From: Bacteroidota bacterium
GTDB lineage: Bacteria; Bacteroidota; Bacteroidia; Chitinophagales; Chitinophagaceae
Length of the DNA stretch: 52,317 nt
Direction: 5' to 3'
Assembly (NCBI GenBank): GCA_013286305.1
Contig: JABDFW010000013.1
Span: 1 to 52,317, forward strand
Shown here: piece by piece, positions 30,238-39,291 of the stretch
Layout of the letters: every line of letters starts with the position of its first letter
Position numbering within the stretch: position 1 is the stretch's first letter
Position numbers and translations under genes: made by a program
The notes under the pieces: generated by a model
What the model saw: the letters and a program-made list of their open reading frames with translations, nothing else
Told to the model about the DNA's origin: nothing
The model's database searches: none

Positions 30238-31836
30238 ATGAACTTTAATAAAAAATTTCTATACATCGCAACCTTTGTACTGCTTTCGGCCTGTACAAAA
30301 ACTTTTAAGGATACAAATACCAATCCATACAATCCTACCACTACAAGCTTACCACCTGCTGTTAACAGTGTTATCAGCACGCTTATGCTGCAGTGGCATG
30401 AGCAGGCTTCTGTACATAACGACTGGTATTATCCCGTTACGCAACTTGCCGGTGTTACCGCAGGGTCAGGTTATGTACTGGCTGACGGTATAAATGAAAT
30501 ATGGAATGATTACTACAGCGCTTTACAAAATGTAAATGCCGTACTTGACGGTGCGCACAATTATGTGGACACCGAAGCGATGGTAAACATTAAAGCCATC
30601 GCGCTTATATTACGCGCTTATAAAACATCAAGGGTAACAGACCAGTTTGGCGATATACCTTATTCTGATGCAGGCCTTGCTTACACCGGTGATATTACAA
30701 AGTACCGTGTGAAATATGATAAGCAGCAGGACATTTACATGTCTCTTTTAAGCGACCTGAAATGGGCCAACACCAATATTGTTACTGATGGCAGTGCTAC
30801 AACATCAAAAGGCGATCAATATGTAGGTATGGGCAGTGAGGATACTTTTTTTGGCGGTGATTTGAATATGTGGAAGAAATTTGCCAACTCCCTGCGCTTA
30901 AGGCTGGCCATGCAGATAGCAGAGAAAGACCCTGCTGATGCCGCAACCGCTGTACAGGACATACTTGGCGGCGGCCTGCCTTTAATTGGCGATGGTGAAG
31001 ATGTAGGGATGTGGCCTGCAAAATTGAATGGCCTTGATATAGCAAGCAGGCCATGGTCATTCAGCAGCCATAAATTCATCCGCATGAGTACCACTTTCTG
31101 GAACCAGGTTGCAGATGGCACTGATACCGCATCCATCTTTGACCCCCGCGTTTTTTTGTTTGTAGAGCCTAACCAGGCCGGGGCTTATGCACCTTACCAG
31201 ATAGGCAGCACGGAAACAGATACAAAAAACCCTTATAAAAGCGAGCGTGACAACAATTACAGTGATGAAGACGGTTGTATTTATTCGCCGTTTAATTATC
31301 ATCTTGTAAGGGATGAGTTTTATATTCCTGAGTTGATATTAACCGCTGCTGAAGTTCACTTTTTAAAAGCAGAAGCTTATATGCGTGGCATTGGGGTGGG
31401 CAAAGATGCAACACAGGCTCAGACAGAATATGTTGCGGGCATCACATCTTCAGTAAATTTTTGGTATAACATAGCACAAAATACAAATACTACGCACGAT
31501 GATTGGTCAGCCGTTGCGCCCGCACCGCCAACAGCGGCGCAGTGGAATAACCTGTTCACCAATGCAAAGGTGGCTTTCTCCGAAAGCGATGCTGATAATT
31601 TAAACAAAATATATGCGCAGGAATGGTTGTCGTACTTCCGCCAGCCATGGCTTGCATATAATTTATACAGACGAACAGGCGCTACGCCAAGAGATGGCGA
31701 GCCTTCAGCCTACAGCGGTTTCTACAGGCTCACCTATCCGCAAAATGAAGCCGTTTATAACACGGATAATTTCAACACCCAGGTAAATTCAATGGGTGGT
31801 AATAATGCTAATGTAAAAGTTTGGTGGATGAAATAA
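30238..31836 (+). CDS. SusD/RagB-type lipoprotein
   Basis: The 532-residue surface lipoprotein has a lipobox at LLSACTKT (Cys19) followed by a flexible N-terminus and an all-helical SusD fold of the SusD-like_2 type. Typical segments are NDYYSALQNVNAVL, ALILRAYKTSRVTDQFGDIPY and LILTAAEVHFLKAEAY. It binds glycan fragments and forms a lid on the SusC transporter. The spacing to SusC is 44 bases. No glycosidase gene follows, so the locus encodes uptake only; enzymes lie farther off (35.8 and 39.4 kb). Confidence 0.96.
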   Translation: MNFNKKFLYIATFVLLSACTKTFKDTNTNPYNPTTTSLPPAVNSVISTLMLQWHEQASVHNDWYYPVTQLAGVTAGSGYVLADGINEIWNDYYSALQNVNAVLDGAHNYVDTEAMVNIKAIALILRAYKTSRVTDQFGDIPYSDAGLAYTGDITKYRVKYDKQQDIYMSLLSDLKWANTNIVTDGSATTSKGDQYVGMGSEDTFFGGDLNMWKKFANSLRLRLAMQIAEKDPADAATAVQDILGGGLPLIGDGEDVGMWPAKLNGLDIASRPWSFSSHKFIRMSTTFWNQVADGTDTASIFDPRVFLFVEPNQAGAYAPYQIGSTETDTKNPYKSERDNNYSDEDGCIYSPFNYHLVRDEFYIPELILTAAEVHFLKAEAYMRGIGVGKDATQAQTEYVAGITSSVNFWYNIAQNTNTTHDDWSAVAPAPPTAAQWNNLFTNAKVAFSESDADNLNKIYAQEWLSYFRQPWLAYNLYRRTGATPRDGEPSAYSGFYRLTYPQNEAVYNTDNFNTQVNSMGGNNANVKVWWMK

Positions 31837-31875
31837 AAGGGGTTTGGTTTGATAATTTGGAGGATAGTGAGTGAT

Positions 31876-31915
31876 AACGATCCTGCTCCTTTTTTAAGGA
31901 GTGGGATCGTTCGGT
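31876..31915. terminator. Terminator between convergent SusD and DUF983 genes
   Basis: A 16-bp stem (AACGATCC and CTCCTT arms, two G-T pairs) with a TTTT loop. It begins 39 bases after the SusD stop, and the DUF983 stop lies inside it. A T-rich stretch follows on the plus side. Confidence 0.75.
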
Positions 31916-32343
31916 TTTAAGAAGTTGTGATTTGGGTCGTATTTTACAAACCAGCTAAGCCAAATACTTCGCGAAAGGCGCATAAACAAAGGTTGCAGCG
32001 CCAGCATTAAAAACGAATTTATTCCTAACCACCAAAATATGCGGTTATCATCAATTGAAAAACCAATTAACACCCACCAGGCAACAAAACTGGCCACGGA
32101 AAAAGCTACAGTTAAGGCATAGCTTACATACGATGTGCCGTAATAAAACCCAACTTCAATTTCGGTGGGTTGGCCGCAAACCGGGCAAAATTCATTCATC
32201 TTTAAATACCTGTGATCCTTCAGAGCGTATGCATTATTGCATTCAAATAACTTTCCTTCCCTGCACCGCGGGCACCTGTTGGCGATCACTGTTGCGAGGT
32301 AGTTTCTTTTAGTTTTTTTTATTCCGGTGTTTATTTCACTCAT
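31894..32343 (-). CDS. DUF983 zinc-ribbon membrane protein
   Basis: A 149-residue protein with an N-terminal zinc ribbon made of CPRC (about 24-27) and CPVC (about 54-57), then two or three hydrophobic helices (75-125). This is the DUF983 layout, whose function is unknown. Its start is six bases from the stop of the SulP gene, so it is the last member of the four-gene unit. Confidence 0.85.
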   Translation of the reverse strand: MSEINTGIKKTKRNYLATVIANRCPRCREGKLFECNNAYALKDHRYLKMNEFCPVCGQPTEIEVGFYYGTSYVSYALTVAFSVASFVAWWVLIGFSIDDNRIFWWLGINSFLMLALQPLFMRLSRSIWLSWFVKYDPNHNFLKPNDPTP

Positions 32344-32349
32344 CGTAAA

Positions 32350-34017
32350 TTATTCAATATTTTTACGTTCATTCAATACTTCGTTGCTTCTTTTTAAAAC
32401 TTCCGCAAAAGTAGGGGTTACATTCGCTTTACCTACGGCAAATAATAGCCTTGATTCTTTTAACTCCTTTAATACCTGCGGGCTGTTAACTTCAGCCAGC
32501 ATCAGTTTAGTGCCATGCTGCTTCATTTCTTTATGCACTTCTTTAAGTACTCTTAAGCCTGTAGCATCTATTATCGGTACATGGCGCATGCGTATAATTA
32601 AAACCTTTGGATGAGTTTGAATATATTTAATAGCATCTTTAAATTTATAAGCCGCGCCAAAAAATAAAGGGCCGGTTATTTCAAACACTTCCACATCTTT
32701 TGGTATTGCATAATCATTCACGTCATCGCTGTCTGCCCCGTTCTCATCAACCATTTCTCTCGGTATAATGCTTACCTCGCTGGATTTGATCATATTCCGC
32801 ATAAACAGGAAGGCAGCCAGTACCATCCCTATTTCTATGGCAACGGTAAGGTCAACTAAAACAGTGAGAAAAAAAGTGGTTAATAAAATCGCTATATCAC
32901 TGCCGGGCCCTTTTAGAACAGAAATAAAATTTTCCCATTCACTCATATTATATGCTACCACAACCAAAATACCGGCTAAAGCTGCCATTGGAATTAAGGC
33001 GGCCCACTTGCCCACAAATATCATGATCATTAGAAGTGTTATCGCATGAATAATTCCCGCAACAGGCGTGCGCCCTCCATTTTTTACATTGGTTGCAGTA
33101 CGTGCTATAGCGCCGGTTGCAGGTATACCCCCAAATAACGAAGAGAAAATATTAGCTACTCCCTGTGCAACCAGTTCCATGTTAGACCTATGATTGCCAC
33201 CTATCATACCGTCTGAAACTACAGCTGATAGCAGAGATTCAATACCCCCAAGCAAGGCAATAGTAAAGGCAGGCTGTATCAAATTTTTAACTATTGCAAA
33301 ACTTAAATGAGGCAACACGGGTTTTGGCAATGATGAAGGAATAGCGCCAAAGCGGCTGCCGATGGTTTCTACCGGTAAATGCATTAGCTGCACAGCAAGT
33401 GTTGTAACCAGGATGGCGACTAACGACCCGGGTATTTTGCTTGTTACTTTGGGCCACAATAAAATAATTGCAATTGTTGCAGCTCCTATTAAAACCGCAT
33501 ACACGTCCGCGGAATGAAAATTCTCAAAATAGCTTTTCCATTTATCTAAAAAATCGGCGGGTACTGTACCCATTTTCAGCCCCAAAAAATCCTTCACCTG
33601 TGATGAAAATATGATGAGGGCAATGCCGCTTGTAAAACCAATGATCAAAGGATGCGGAATAAATTTAATAACTGCGCCCAGCCTCGCAAGGCCCATAATG
33701 ATAAGCATGATGCCTGCTATAAAAGTGGCGATTATTAATCCATTAACCCCATACTGTTGCACAATGCCATATACTATTACTATAAATGCGCCTGTGGGGC
33801 CGCCGATCTGCACCCTGCTGCCGCCCAAAGCAGAAATGATGAATCCCGCAATGATAGCAGTAAATAACCCCTTCTCGGGCGATACGCCTGATGCAATGGC
33901 AAAAGCGATTGCAAGGGGCAATGCTACAATGCCGACTATCAAACCCGCCATCAGGTCTTTTGTAAACTGCTGGCGGTTATAATTTTTTAAAGTATCAAAT
34001 ATTTTAGGCCTGAACAT
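32350..34017 (-). CDS. SulP-family anion transporter with STAS domain
   Basis: The chosen start is ATG at 34017 (MFRPKIFD), giving 555 residues; a start at 34047 is also open. Residues 1-400 carry 12 or more hydrophobic helices with SulP motifs (LMAGLIVGIVALPLAIAFAIASG near the start, GVANIFSSLFGGIPATGAIARTATN in the middle). The C-terminal STAS domain (about 435-550) contains DATGLRVLKEV. It exchanges or symports sulfate, bicarbonate or similar anions. It is the third gene of an operon that includes the small protein and the methyltransferase. Confidence 0.94.
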   Translation of the reverse strand: MFRPKIFDTLKNYNRQQFTKDLMAGLIVGIVALPLAIAFAIASGVSPEKGLFTAIIAGFIISALGGSRVQIGGPTGAFIVIVYGIVQQYGVNGLIIATFIAGIMLIIMGLARLGAVIKFIPHPLIIGFTSGIALIIFSSQVKDFLGLKMGTVPADFLDKWKSYFENFHSADVYAVLIGAATIAIILLWPKVTSKIPGSLVAILVTTLAVQLMHLPVETIGSRFGAIPSSLPKPVLPHLSFAIVKNLIQPAFTIALLGGIESLLSAVVSDGMIGGNHRSNMELVAQGVANIFSSLFGGIPATGAIARTATNVKNGGRTPVAGIIHAITLLMIMIFVGKWAALIPMAALAGILVVVAYNMSEWENFISVLKGPGSDIAILLTTFFLTVLVDLTVAIEIGMVLAAFLFMRNMIKSSEVSIIPREMVDENGADSDDVNDYAIPKDVEVFEITGPLFFGAAYKFKDAIKYIQTHPKVLIIRMRHVPIIDATGLRVLKEVHKEMKQHGTKLMLAEVNSPQVLKELKESRLLFAVGKANVTPTFAEVLKRSNEVLNERKNIE

Positions 34018-34039
34018 AACTGGGATTGGATTTATGGTA

Positions 34040-34312
34040 TTATGCAACCTTGGACTTGTGCTTAAATTGCCGCAGGTCTATCATAACCATTTTAATATTG
34101 CTCCATTGCTGGGCTGTTTCGTTCAGCGGGTCAAATTTTTCAAGCTCATCAGTTATCTTGTCAATAAAATATGTTTCTATATTGTCATCAGCTTTATACT
34201 TATTTAATGCAGAAATAGCTGCATCAATTGATAACCGGACTTCCTGCTGCGAACCGGCGAGCATAATATCGTTAATTAGTTTTGTGAAATGTGTGTCTGT
34301 TATTGCTGGCAT
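34040..34312 (-). CDS. Small helical protein, unknown
   Basis: A 90-residue, soluble, acidic helical protein with no recognised family. It lies between the methyltransferase (45 bases upstream) and SulP (23 bases downstream, or overlapping if the longer SulP start is used). Its placement in a tight operon argues that it is real. Confidence 0.65.
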   Translation of the reverse strand: MPAITDTHFTKLINDIMLAGSQQEVRLSIDAAISALNKYKADDNIETYFIDKITDELEKFDPLNETAQQWSNIKMVMIDLRQFKHKSKVA

Positions 34313-34357
34313 ATCTAAATTTTTTAGTGGCTAATCAAAGCCTGTATTTATCAAATG

Positions 34358-35002
34358 TTATTTTTTCTTCCAGAATTTTAATAAATTACCCGTTTCAGCA
34401 CCAACACAATAAAACGATGGTGGTATTTCTTCTTCCAAACTGTGAAATGTTGCCAGCCTGGTGCCTGCCGGTGTTTTCTCTAATTGTTTGTATAAGTAGC
34501 GGGTGTAATAATTATATAGTTCTCCCGAGTAAGCAATGCTGTCGTCTATTTTATCTGTCCCGGCAAGGTTTTCGTAAAATGAATTATAGAAATAAAAATG
34601 GTCATAGTTTTTAAAGTCAAGTTGGGTAAAATTGCCCTGGATAAATGAAACATTTTGTAACCCGAGTTTGTTGCAACAGTTTTCTGCATGTTCTGCGAGG
34701 TCTTTCCGTTGCTCAATTCCGTAATAAAAAGCTTTTGGGTTATAATAGGCAGCGCTAATGCAAAACTTGCCCACGCCGCTGCCAATGTCTAATATTTTTG
34801 CACCTGGTTCAACCGTTAAAAATGCTGCTGCCTTGCGTGCCACGGCAAGCGGCGTCCAATGCCTTCGTGCTAATAGTTGGATATAAGAAGGGTACAGGTA
34901 GTGAAACTGAGCATCTGATCTAAACCATTTATCCCGGTATCGGGCATCTGAGCCTTCTTCTTCCATAACCGCATCCACATCGCAAGACTTCTTTAAAACC
35001 AT
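34358..35002 (-). CDS. Class I SAM-dependent methyltransferase
   Basis: A 214-residue Rossmann-fold methyltransferase. Motif I is AKILDIGSGVGKFCI (about 69-83), followed by YGIEQR (acidic residue at the end of strand 2) and the FIQGNFTQLDFKNYD segment. The substrate is unknown. It is the first gene of the minus-strand unit continuing to DUF983, and its promoter region is shared with the divergent Crp/Fnr gene, including the palindromic operator. Confidence 0.85.
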   Translation of the reverse strand: MVLKKSCDVDAVMEEEGSDARYRDKWFRSDAQFHYLYPSYIQLLARRHWTPLAVARKAAAFLTVEPGAKILDIGSGVGKFCISAAYYNPKAFYYGIEQRKDLAEHAENCCNKLGLQNVSFIQGNFTQLDFKNYDHFYFYNSFYENLAGTDKIDDSIAYSGELYNYYTRYLYKQLEKTPAGTRLATFHSLEEEIPPSFYCVGAETGNLLKFWKKK

Positions 35003-35043
35003 TTTGCAAAATTATTCCGCAATTGCCTGTTATAAAGTAAACC

Positions 35044-35074
35044 TTATCACTACATAAAGTGATATTTATCACTT
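35044..35074. promoter_or_regulatory. Three-armed palindromic operator, Crp/Fnr type
   Basis: The perfect palindrome AAGTGATA-TT-TATCACTT (35057-35074) contains TGAT-N4-ATCA, the core of Crp/Fnr sites. Immediately upstream a third arm, TATCACT (35045-35051), pairs with the same central AGTGATA. Two overlapping binding sites are therefore possible. The element lies between the methyltransferase and Crp/Fnr genes, just before the -7 element of the latter. Confidence 0.7.
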
Positions 35075-35081
35075 AGAAAGG

Positions 35082-35089
35082 TATTTTTG
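35082..35089 (+). promoter_or_regulatory. Candidate -7 element of the Crp/Fnr gene
   Basis: TATTTTTG fits TAnnTTTG exactly, nine bases before the ATG at 35098. The palindrome at 35057-35074 covers the -33 region, as expected for autorepression. Confidence 0.45.
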
Positions 35090-35097
35090 CATGATGT

Positions 35098-35805
35098 ATG
35101 AGTATTAAGGGCTTGTTCCCCATAGATAAATGGGATTTTAAAAGTGAGTCAATATTGGCCGGCCTGCCACCGGAGGACCTTGATTTGCTTATGGCCCATA
35201 AAAGCGAACATGTCTATAAAAAAGGTGAGATCATTTTCAGGGAAGAGGCTTACCCTGCGGGTATTTTTTATATCACTGAAGGAAAAGCAAAAAAATACAA
35301 AGTTGACAGGGATGGGAGGGAACAAATTATTTATGTGGCCAACACAGGCGAACTGATTGGCTATCACGCCATCCTTTCGGAGGACCGCTATCCTGATTCT
35401 GCGGCAGCACTGGAAGAAAGCATCATAGCGTTTATACCAAGAGAAGATTTCTTATTAACATTGCAGCAATCGCCCGTACTTAATTATAAATTATTAAAAA
35501 CATTGAGCCATGAGTTTGCCGTATTAGCAAACAGCTTAACCCTGTTTTCGCAAAAGTCGGTGCGTGAAAGATTTGCCCTTCAATTAATAGTGATGCGCGA
35601 AAAATATAAAGTAGACTTTAAACCCGGGATGCCTGTAGAAATAAATATGTCAAGGGACGACCTGGCCAGCCTTGTTGGCACGGCACGGGAAAATGTGGTA
35701 CGTGTACTGGCTGAATTTAAAGAAGAAGGGATTGTAGAAACAAGGGGCAGAAAAATAATTGTGAAAGATGTTGGCAAACTTATTGCCATTGCCGATTATA
35801 AGTAG
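35098..35805 (+). CDS. Crp/Fnr-family transcriptional regulator
   Basis: This 235-residue regulator has a cyclic-nucleotide-binding-type beta-barrel (about 20-130, YKKGEIIFREEAYPAGIFYITEGKAKKYK), the dimer helix, and a helix-turn-helix (about 165-220) with MSRDDLASLVGTARENVVRVLAEFKEEG. There is no cysteine cluster for an iron-sulfur centre in the N-terminus, so it is not a classical oxygen-sensing Fnr. ATG codons at 35091 and 35094 lie in other frames or slightly upstream. It probably controls itself and the divergent methyltransferase-SulP unit through the operator between them. Confidence 0.93.
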   Translation: MSIKGLFPIDKWDFKSESILAGLPPEDLDLLMAHKSEHVYKKGEIIFREEAYPAGIFYITEGKAKKYKVDRDGREQIIYVANTGELIGYHAILSEDRYPDSAAALEESIIAFIPREDFLLTLQQSPVLNYKLLKTLSHEFAVLANSLTLFSQKSVRERFALQLIVMREKYKVDFKPGMPVEINMSRDDLASLVGTARENVVRVLAEFKEEGIVETRGRKIIVKDVGKLIAIADYK

Positions 35806-35841
35806 CGGATGATTATAAAACCCCGGAGTTATACAGTTCCT

Positions 35842-37704
35842 CTAATAATTCTTAGCAACAACACTATTTGACCAGGGTATCCAAACCTGCAACCTGGAAG
35901 ATTGCTGGCCAGCATCAGCAAAAGGAACAAGTACCAATTGCTGTTTTTGTTTATTAATTTCAAGAGTAACAGCATAAGCCTGTTTTCCAACCCACCCATT
36001 CGGTAAAATATTGTTTACATCTTTAACTTCAATTTCAGCGTTCCGGTTAAAATATACAGAAGAAGAATTTTTGTAAGAAGGGTTTAAAACAGAATCCACC
36101 GCCAACACCTGCGGCCCTCTTTTAAAGGCTATAAAACCGGGATAGGATGCCCCGCCGTTTATTACCTGCAAAGGCATATCAAAATGCACTTCAATTTTAT
36201 CATTGGCTTTCCAAACTCTTTTTATGTTTACCAGGTCTCTGCGGGTGTTTGCCTGCGAAACTCCGTTTACAGCCAGCGTATAATTAACGGCCCAGGATGG
36301 GATACGAAAATTAATTGCAAACCTTTTACTCCCGGAAGAGTTAACCGTATAAACAACAGCGCCATTGGCAGGAAATGTTGTTTCTGCATTAAGCTTCAGC
36401 AGTATATTCGACCCATCATCCGCTGTAACCTGCTCTGTTACATTACCCGGTTCGTACAGGAGTACAGTGAATGTATTATTTATTTTTCCCCAAACCAGGT
36501 CTGGAATCAACGAAATGCCCCTTGGCACACTGGAAAGGCAGCAGGAATAACCCTGGTCGCAGCGGTAAGGCTTGGCGCCTTGTAATGCGGTGTAGTAGCT
36601 TACACAACCGGTTTCGGGGTTTTCAGCCGCGAACAGATGATTATACACCGCCTTTTCTATCTCTTCCGCATACTTTATTTCACCGGTTATTTTAAGCAAC
36701 TGGTCATTAAACTGTATCCAGGTAACAGTTACGCAACCTTCACCCATATTATCCTTATTTGTTGCGGGTAATACATTATCGTCCAAAAATATTTCTCCAA
36801 CGCTCGCAGTGCCTGTTATATACAGCCTTTTATCAACAATGTCCTGCCAGGCTGTTTGCAAAGCCTTTAAATATTTTTCATCGCCGGTTAGCTTATAATA
36901 TTTCAAAATGCCGACAAAGCAGCTAAGCATTTCATAAGCTTTGGCATCGCCCACTTTTGTTACATTGCCATACTGCTGAAGCATCGTTAATATTTTCGGC
37001 CCTGTTGCAGACTCCCAGTTACGCAGTATATATTTTGCAAAAGCCAAATATTTTTTGTCGCCTGTATAACGGTAAAGGTCTATCATAGGCTCTAAAATAC
37101 TGCCCGGCGCAAGGCCGGCATGTTCGCCCGCTTTGTTAAGGTCAAGTTTTCCGGGTTCATCGCCAAACGTCCTGCAAATAAGGTCTGCAGCCCTTTTTGC
37201 AGTCTCAAGTGCAGGTTTGCTCCCCGTTACGGCATAATAATTTGTGAGGCCTATTATGGCGTATTTGTGCGCCCACACATCCCACGCGGTCCAACGGTCT
37301 TTTAATAAATAAGTTCCCAAATAACCATCCGGCATTTGGGTGGCTATATACTTTCGCACCATATCATCCATCAGCGCCTTTATTCTTTTATCATGGGTAT
37401 AGCTATATGTTTTTGAAGCGGAAAATAAGAATTTGCCCACATGTTCGCCTATCCATGTTTGCGCGCCGGGCCGGTGTACAAAACCTGAAAGCAATGTGGC
37501 GGAATCAATCTGTAATAATCTTTTTTCCAGGTTAATATAAATATGCTCATTTAACAAGCCGGAAAAACTTTCGAGGCCTGCAGGAATAAACTTTTCTTCT
37601 ATTATATTGGGAATGATGGGCTTCCAATAAGCAGTAGAATCAATAGAAGCATTAACTGTGATGAGTATAAACGCGCTAACAATAAAACACAAAAACTTTT
37701 TCAT
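35842..37704 (-). CDS. GH127/DUF1680-type glycoside hydrolase
   Basis: The 620-residue exported protein (signal peptide 1-19) has an (alpha/alpha)6 barrel followed by beta-sandwich domains. The zinc-binding set known from GH127 beta-L-arabinofuranosidases is visible: Glu322 and Cys324 (GEGC), and Cys388-Cys389 (SCC). The CCPPN motif of classical GH127 is changed to CCLSS, so the exact substrate may differ. It is periplasmic and likely to remove L-arabinofuranose or a related sugar from plant glycans. It lies alone, convergent with the Crp/Fnr gene. Confidence 0.85.
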   Translation of the reverse strand: MKKFLCFIVSAFILITVNASIDSTAYWKPIIPNIIEEKFIPAGLESFSGLLNEHIYINLEKRLLQIDSATLLSGFVHRPGAQTWIGEHVGKFLFSASKTYSYTHDKRIKALMDDMVRKYIATQMPDGYLGTYLLKDRWTAWDVWAHKYAIIGLTNYYAVTGSKPALETAKRAADLICRTFGDEPGKLDLNKAGEHAGLAPGSILEPMIDLYRYTGDKKYLAFAKYILRNWESATGPKILTMLQQYGNVTKVGDAKAYEMLSCFVGILKYYKLTGDEKYLKALQTAWQDIVDKRLYITGTASVGEIFLDDNVLPATNKDNMGEGCVTVTWIQFNDQLLKITGEIKYAEEIEKAVYNHLFAAENPETGCVSYYTALQGAKPYRCDQGYSCCLSSVPRGISLIPDLVWGKINNTFTVLLYEPGNVTEQVTADDGSNILLKLNAETTFPANGAVVYTVNSSGSKRFAINFRIPSWAVNYTLAVNGVSQANTRRDLVNIKRVWKANDKIEVHFDMPLQVINGGASYPGFIAFKRGPQVLAVDSVLNPSYKNSSSVYFNRNAEIEVKDVNNILPNGWVGKQAYAVTLEINKQKQQLVLVPFADAGQQSSRLQVWIPWSNSVVAKNY

Positions 37705-37759
37705 ACAGCAAGAGTTTATCTACGTCCTGAAAGGTAGGGCAAATCAAAAATACACAGAA

Positions 37760-38101
37760 CTATAATTCAAACTGCAACTGTTCACCATGGCCTTTTTCGG
37801 GTACAAGCCGTATAAAATTATCAAAATCCATTCCTTTATTATCATACATGCCATAGGCATTTAAACTATACCCGCGCAAACCATCTGTTGTTTCCATCAC
37901 ATAAATAATTGACATATCAGATGGATCAGAAATGCCTTCAAAACGATATACTTTAATTATCTGCAGGCCGTCGGGCTGATAAAAAACATTATTGTCAAAA
38001 GTAAAGCCTCTTGATCCTGTAAATATCAATTCTCTTATGTTAATCTCCTGTAATTTTTTCATTACTTCGGATACCGTATTCATTTCAGATGAGTCTGACA
38101 T
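37760..38101 (-). CDS. Conserved Bacteroidota protein, unknown
   Basis: A 113-residue protein with ATG at 38101 (an alternative at 38119 adds six residues). It has EMNTVSEVMKKLQE at the start and IIKVYRFEGISDPSDMSIIYVMET in the middle. Homologues in Bacteroidota are often labelled phosphoribosylpyrophosphate synthetase, but no PRPP-synthetase motif is present, so that name is not supported. It is encoded just downstream of the GAPDH paralogue (21 bases), so the two may share a transcript. Confidence 0.7.
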   Translation of the reverse strand: MSDSSEMNTVSEVMKKLQEINIRELIFTGSRGFTFDNNVFYQPDGLQIIKVYRFEGISDPSDMSIIYVMETTDGLRGYSLNAYGMYDNKGMDFDNFIRLVPEKGHGEQLQFEL

Positions 38102-38122
38102 ATAGATTGATTTAAACAACTT

Positions 38123-39118
38123 CTAAGATAACATTATTTTCTTCCAATAGTTCAGCCAGTCTATCATGCGGCTAGTATAACCAAATTCGTTGTCGAACCA
38201 GGCAATGAGTTTTATTTGTTTTGCCGCAACAGAAGTAAGTGTGCCGTCAATGACGCACGAGTGTGTATTGCCTTTTATATCTGCAGAAACCAGCGGGTCT
38301 TCAGTATAAGCCAGGATATTTTTATATTCCAGTGTGGCGGCTTTTTTGAAAAGATTGTTGATCTCGTGTTTGGTACAGAGTTGTTTTAGCTGGACAGAAA
38401 AATCAGCCATAGCCCCATTGGTAACAGGTACGCGGGTTGAAACAGCGGCAATCTTTCCCTTTAGTGGTTTCAATAAACGTTCAAGTGACTGGTGCAGGTC
38501 TATCTCAACAGGTATAATAGATTCTGCGGCTGCCCTGCCTCTTCTAAACTGGGTATGGGCAGTATCCACCAATTCCTGCCGGGATGTATAGGAATGAAGA
38601 ATGTTTATTTGTGCAGATTCAATACCGATAGAATTTAAAATATACAATATGTGCGTGGCGCAATTGGTCATACAGCCTCCCGGTGAAACAATGTCAACAG
38701 CAGGCGTTAACTGGTGGTGATTAAAACCGTAGATCAACAATGGAATATCCGGCGAGCCGGTGGTAGAAAGCAATACTTTTTTCGCACCTGCTTTTAGGTG
38801 CTCTTCTGCGCCTGCTTTATGGGTAAACCTCCCGGAACACTCTAAAACAATATCAATCTCAAGTTCTCTCCATGGAAGTTTGGCAGGGTTGCCCTCACGT
38901 AAGGCAACTACTTTTTTATCATTGCAAGCTATATATCCCTGCTCCCTGCTCATCGCCCCGGCAAAAGCACCATACAACGAATCATATTTTAGCAGGTAAG
39001 CAAGATTGTCCGTATCCATAACATCGTTAATGGCTGCAAGTTCAATACCTGGATAGTTTATAAGCCTTCTGAATAACAAACGCCCTATACGCCCCATTCC
39101 GTTGATCGCTATCTTCAT
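38123..39118 (-). CDS. Glyceraldehyde-3-phosphate dehydrogenase paralogue with altered phosphate site
   Basis: This 331-residue GAPDH has an intact NAD-binding domain (INGMGRIGR at 5-13, AIND at 29-32). The catalytic Cys149 lies in GGCMTNC and His175 in ILHSYT. Substrate-site residues differ: Ser148 and Thr150 of the usual SCTTN are Gly and Met, and the STGAAK loop after IIP (203) is replaced by EIDLHQSLERLL. This removes the inorganic-phosphate (Pi) site while Arg229 (TRVPV) and the Thr of HSYT, parts of the other site (Ps), are kept. It may use a different substrate or be non-phosphorylating. No glycolytic neighbours are present. Confidence 0.85.
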   Translation of the reverse strand: MKIAINGMGRIGRLLFRRLINYPGIELAAINDVMDTDNLAYLLKYDSLYGAFAGAMSREQGYIACNDKKVVALREGNPAKLPWRELEIDIVLECSGRFTHKAGAEEHLKAGAKKVLLSTTGSPDIPLLIYGFNHHQLTPAVDIVSPGGCMTNCATHILYILNSIGIESAQINILHSYTSRQELVDTAHTQFRRGRAAAESIIPVEIDLHQSLERLLKPLKGKIAAVSTRVPVTNGAMADFSVQLKQLCTKHEINNLFKKAATLEYKNILAYTEDPLVSADIKGNTHSCVIDGTLTSVAAKQIKLIAWFDNEFGYTSRMIDWLNYWKKIMLS

Positions 39119-39291
39119 ACTTATTCCTTTTTTTAACGGGATGCAAATATCTTTAAAAGAGGCGAATAACTTTCAACATAATTTCTGTTTTCAGTTCTGT
39201 AATAGTTACAAATCAGGCGGAATGTCATAACACAGGAGGAGTGGGGCGCTAACGATTGATACCGGGCGGGGCACATAATAGAATAATGATC

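Noticed and set aside
37760-38101. Phosphoribosylpyrophosphate synthetase
   Set aside because: The name is often attached to homologues, but the protein has only 113 residues and none of the PRPP-binding motifs.
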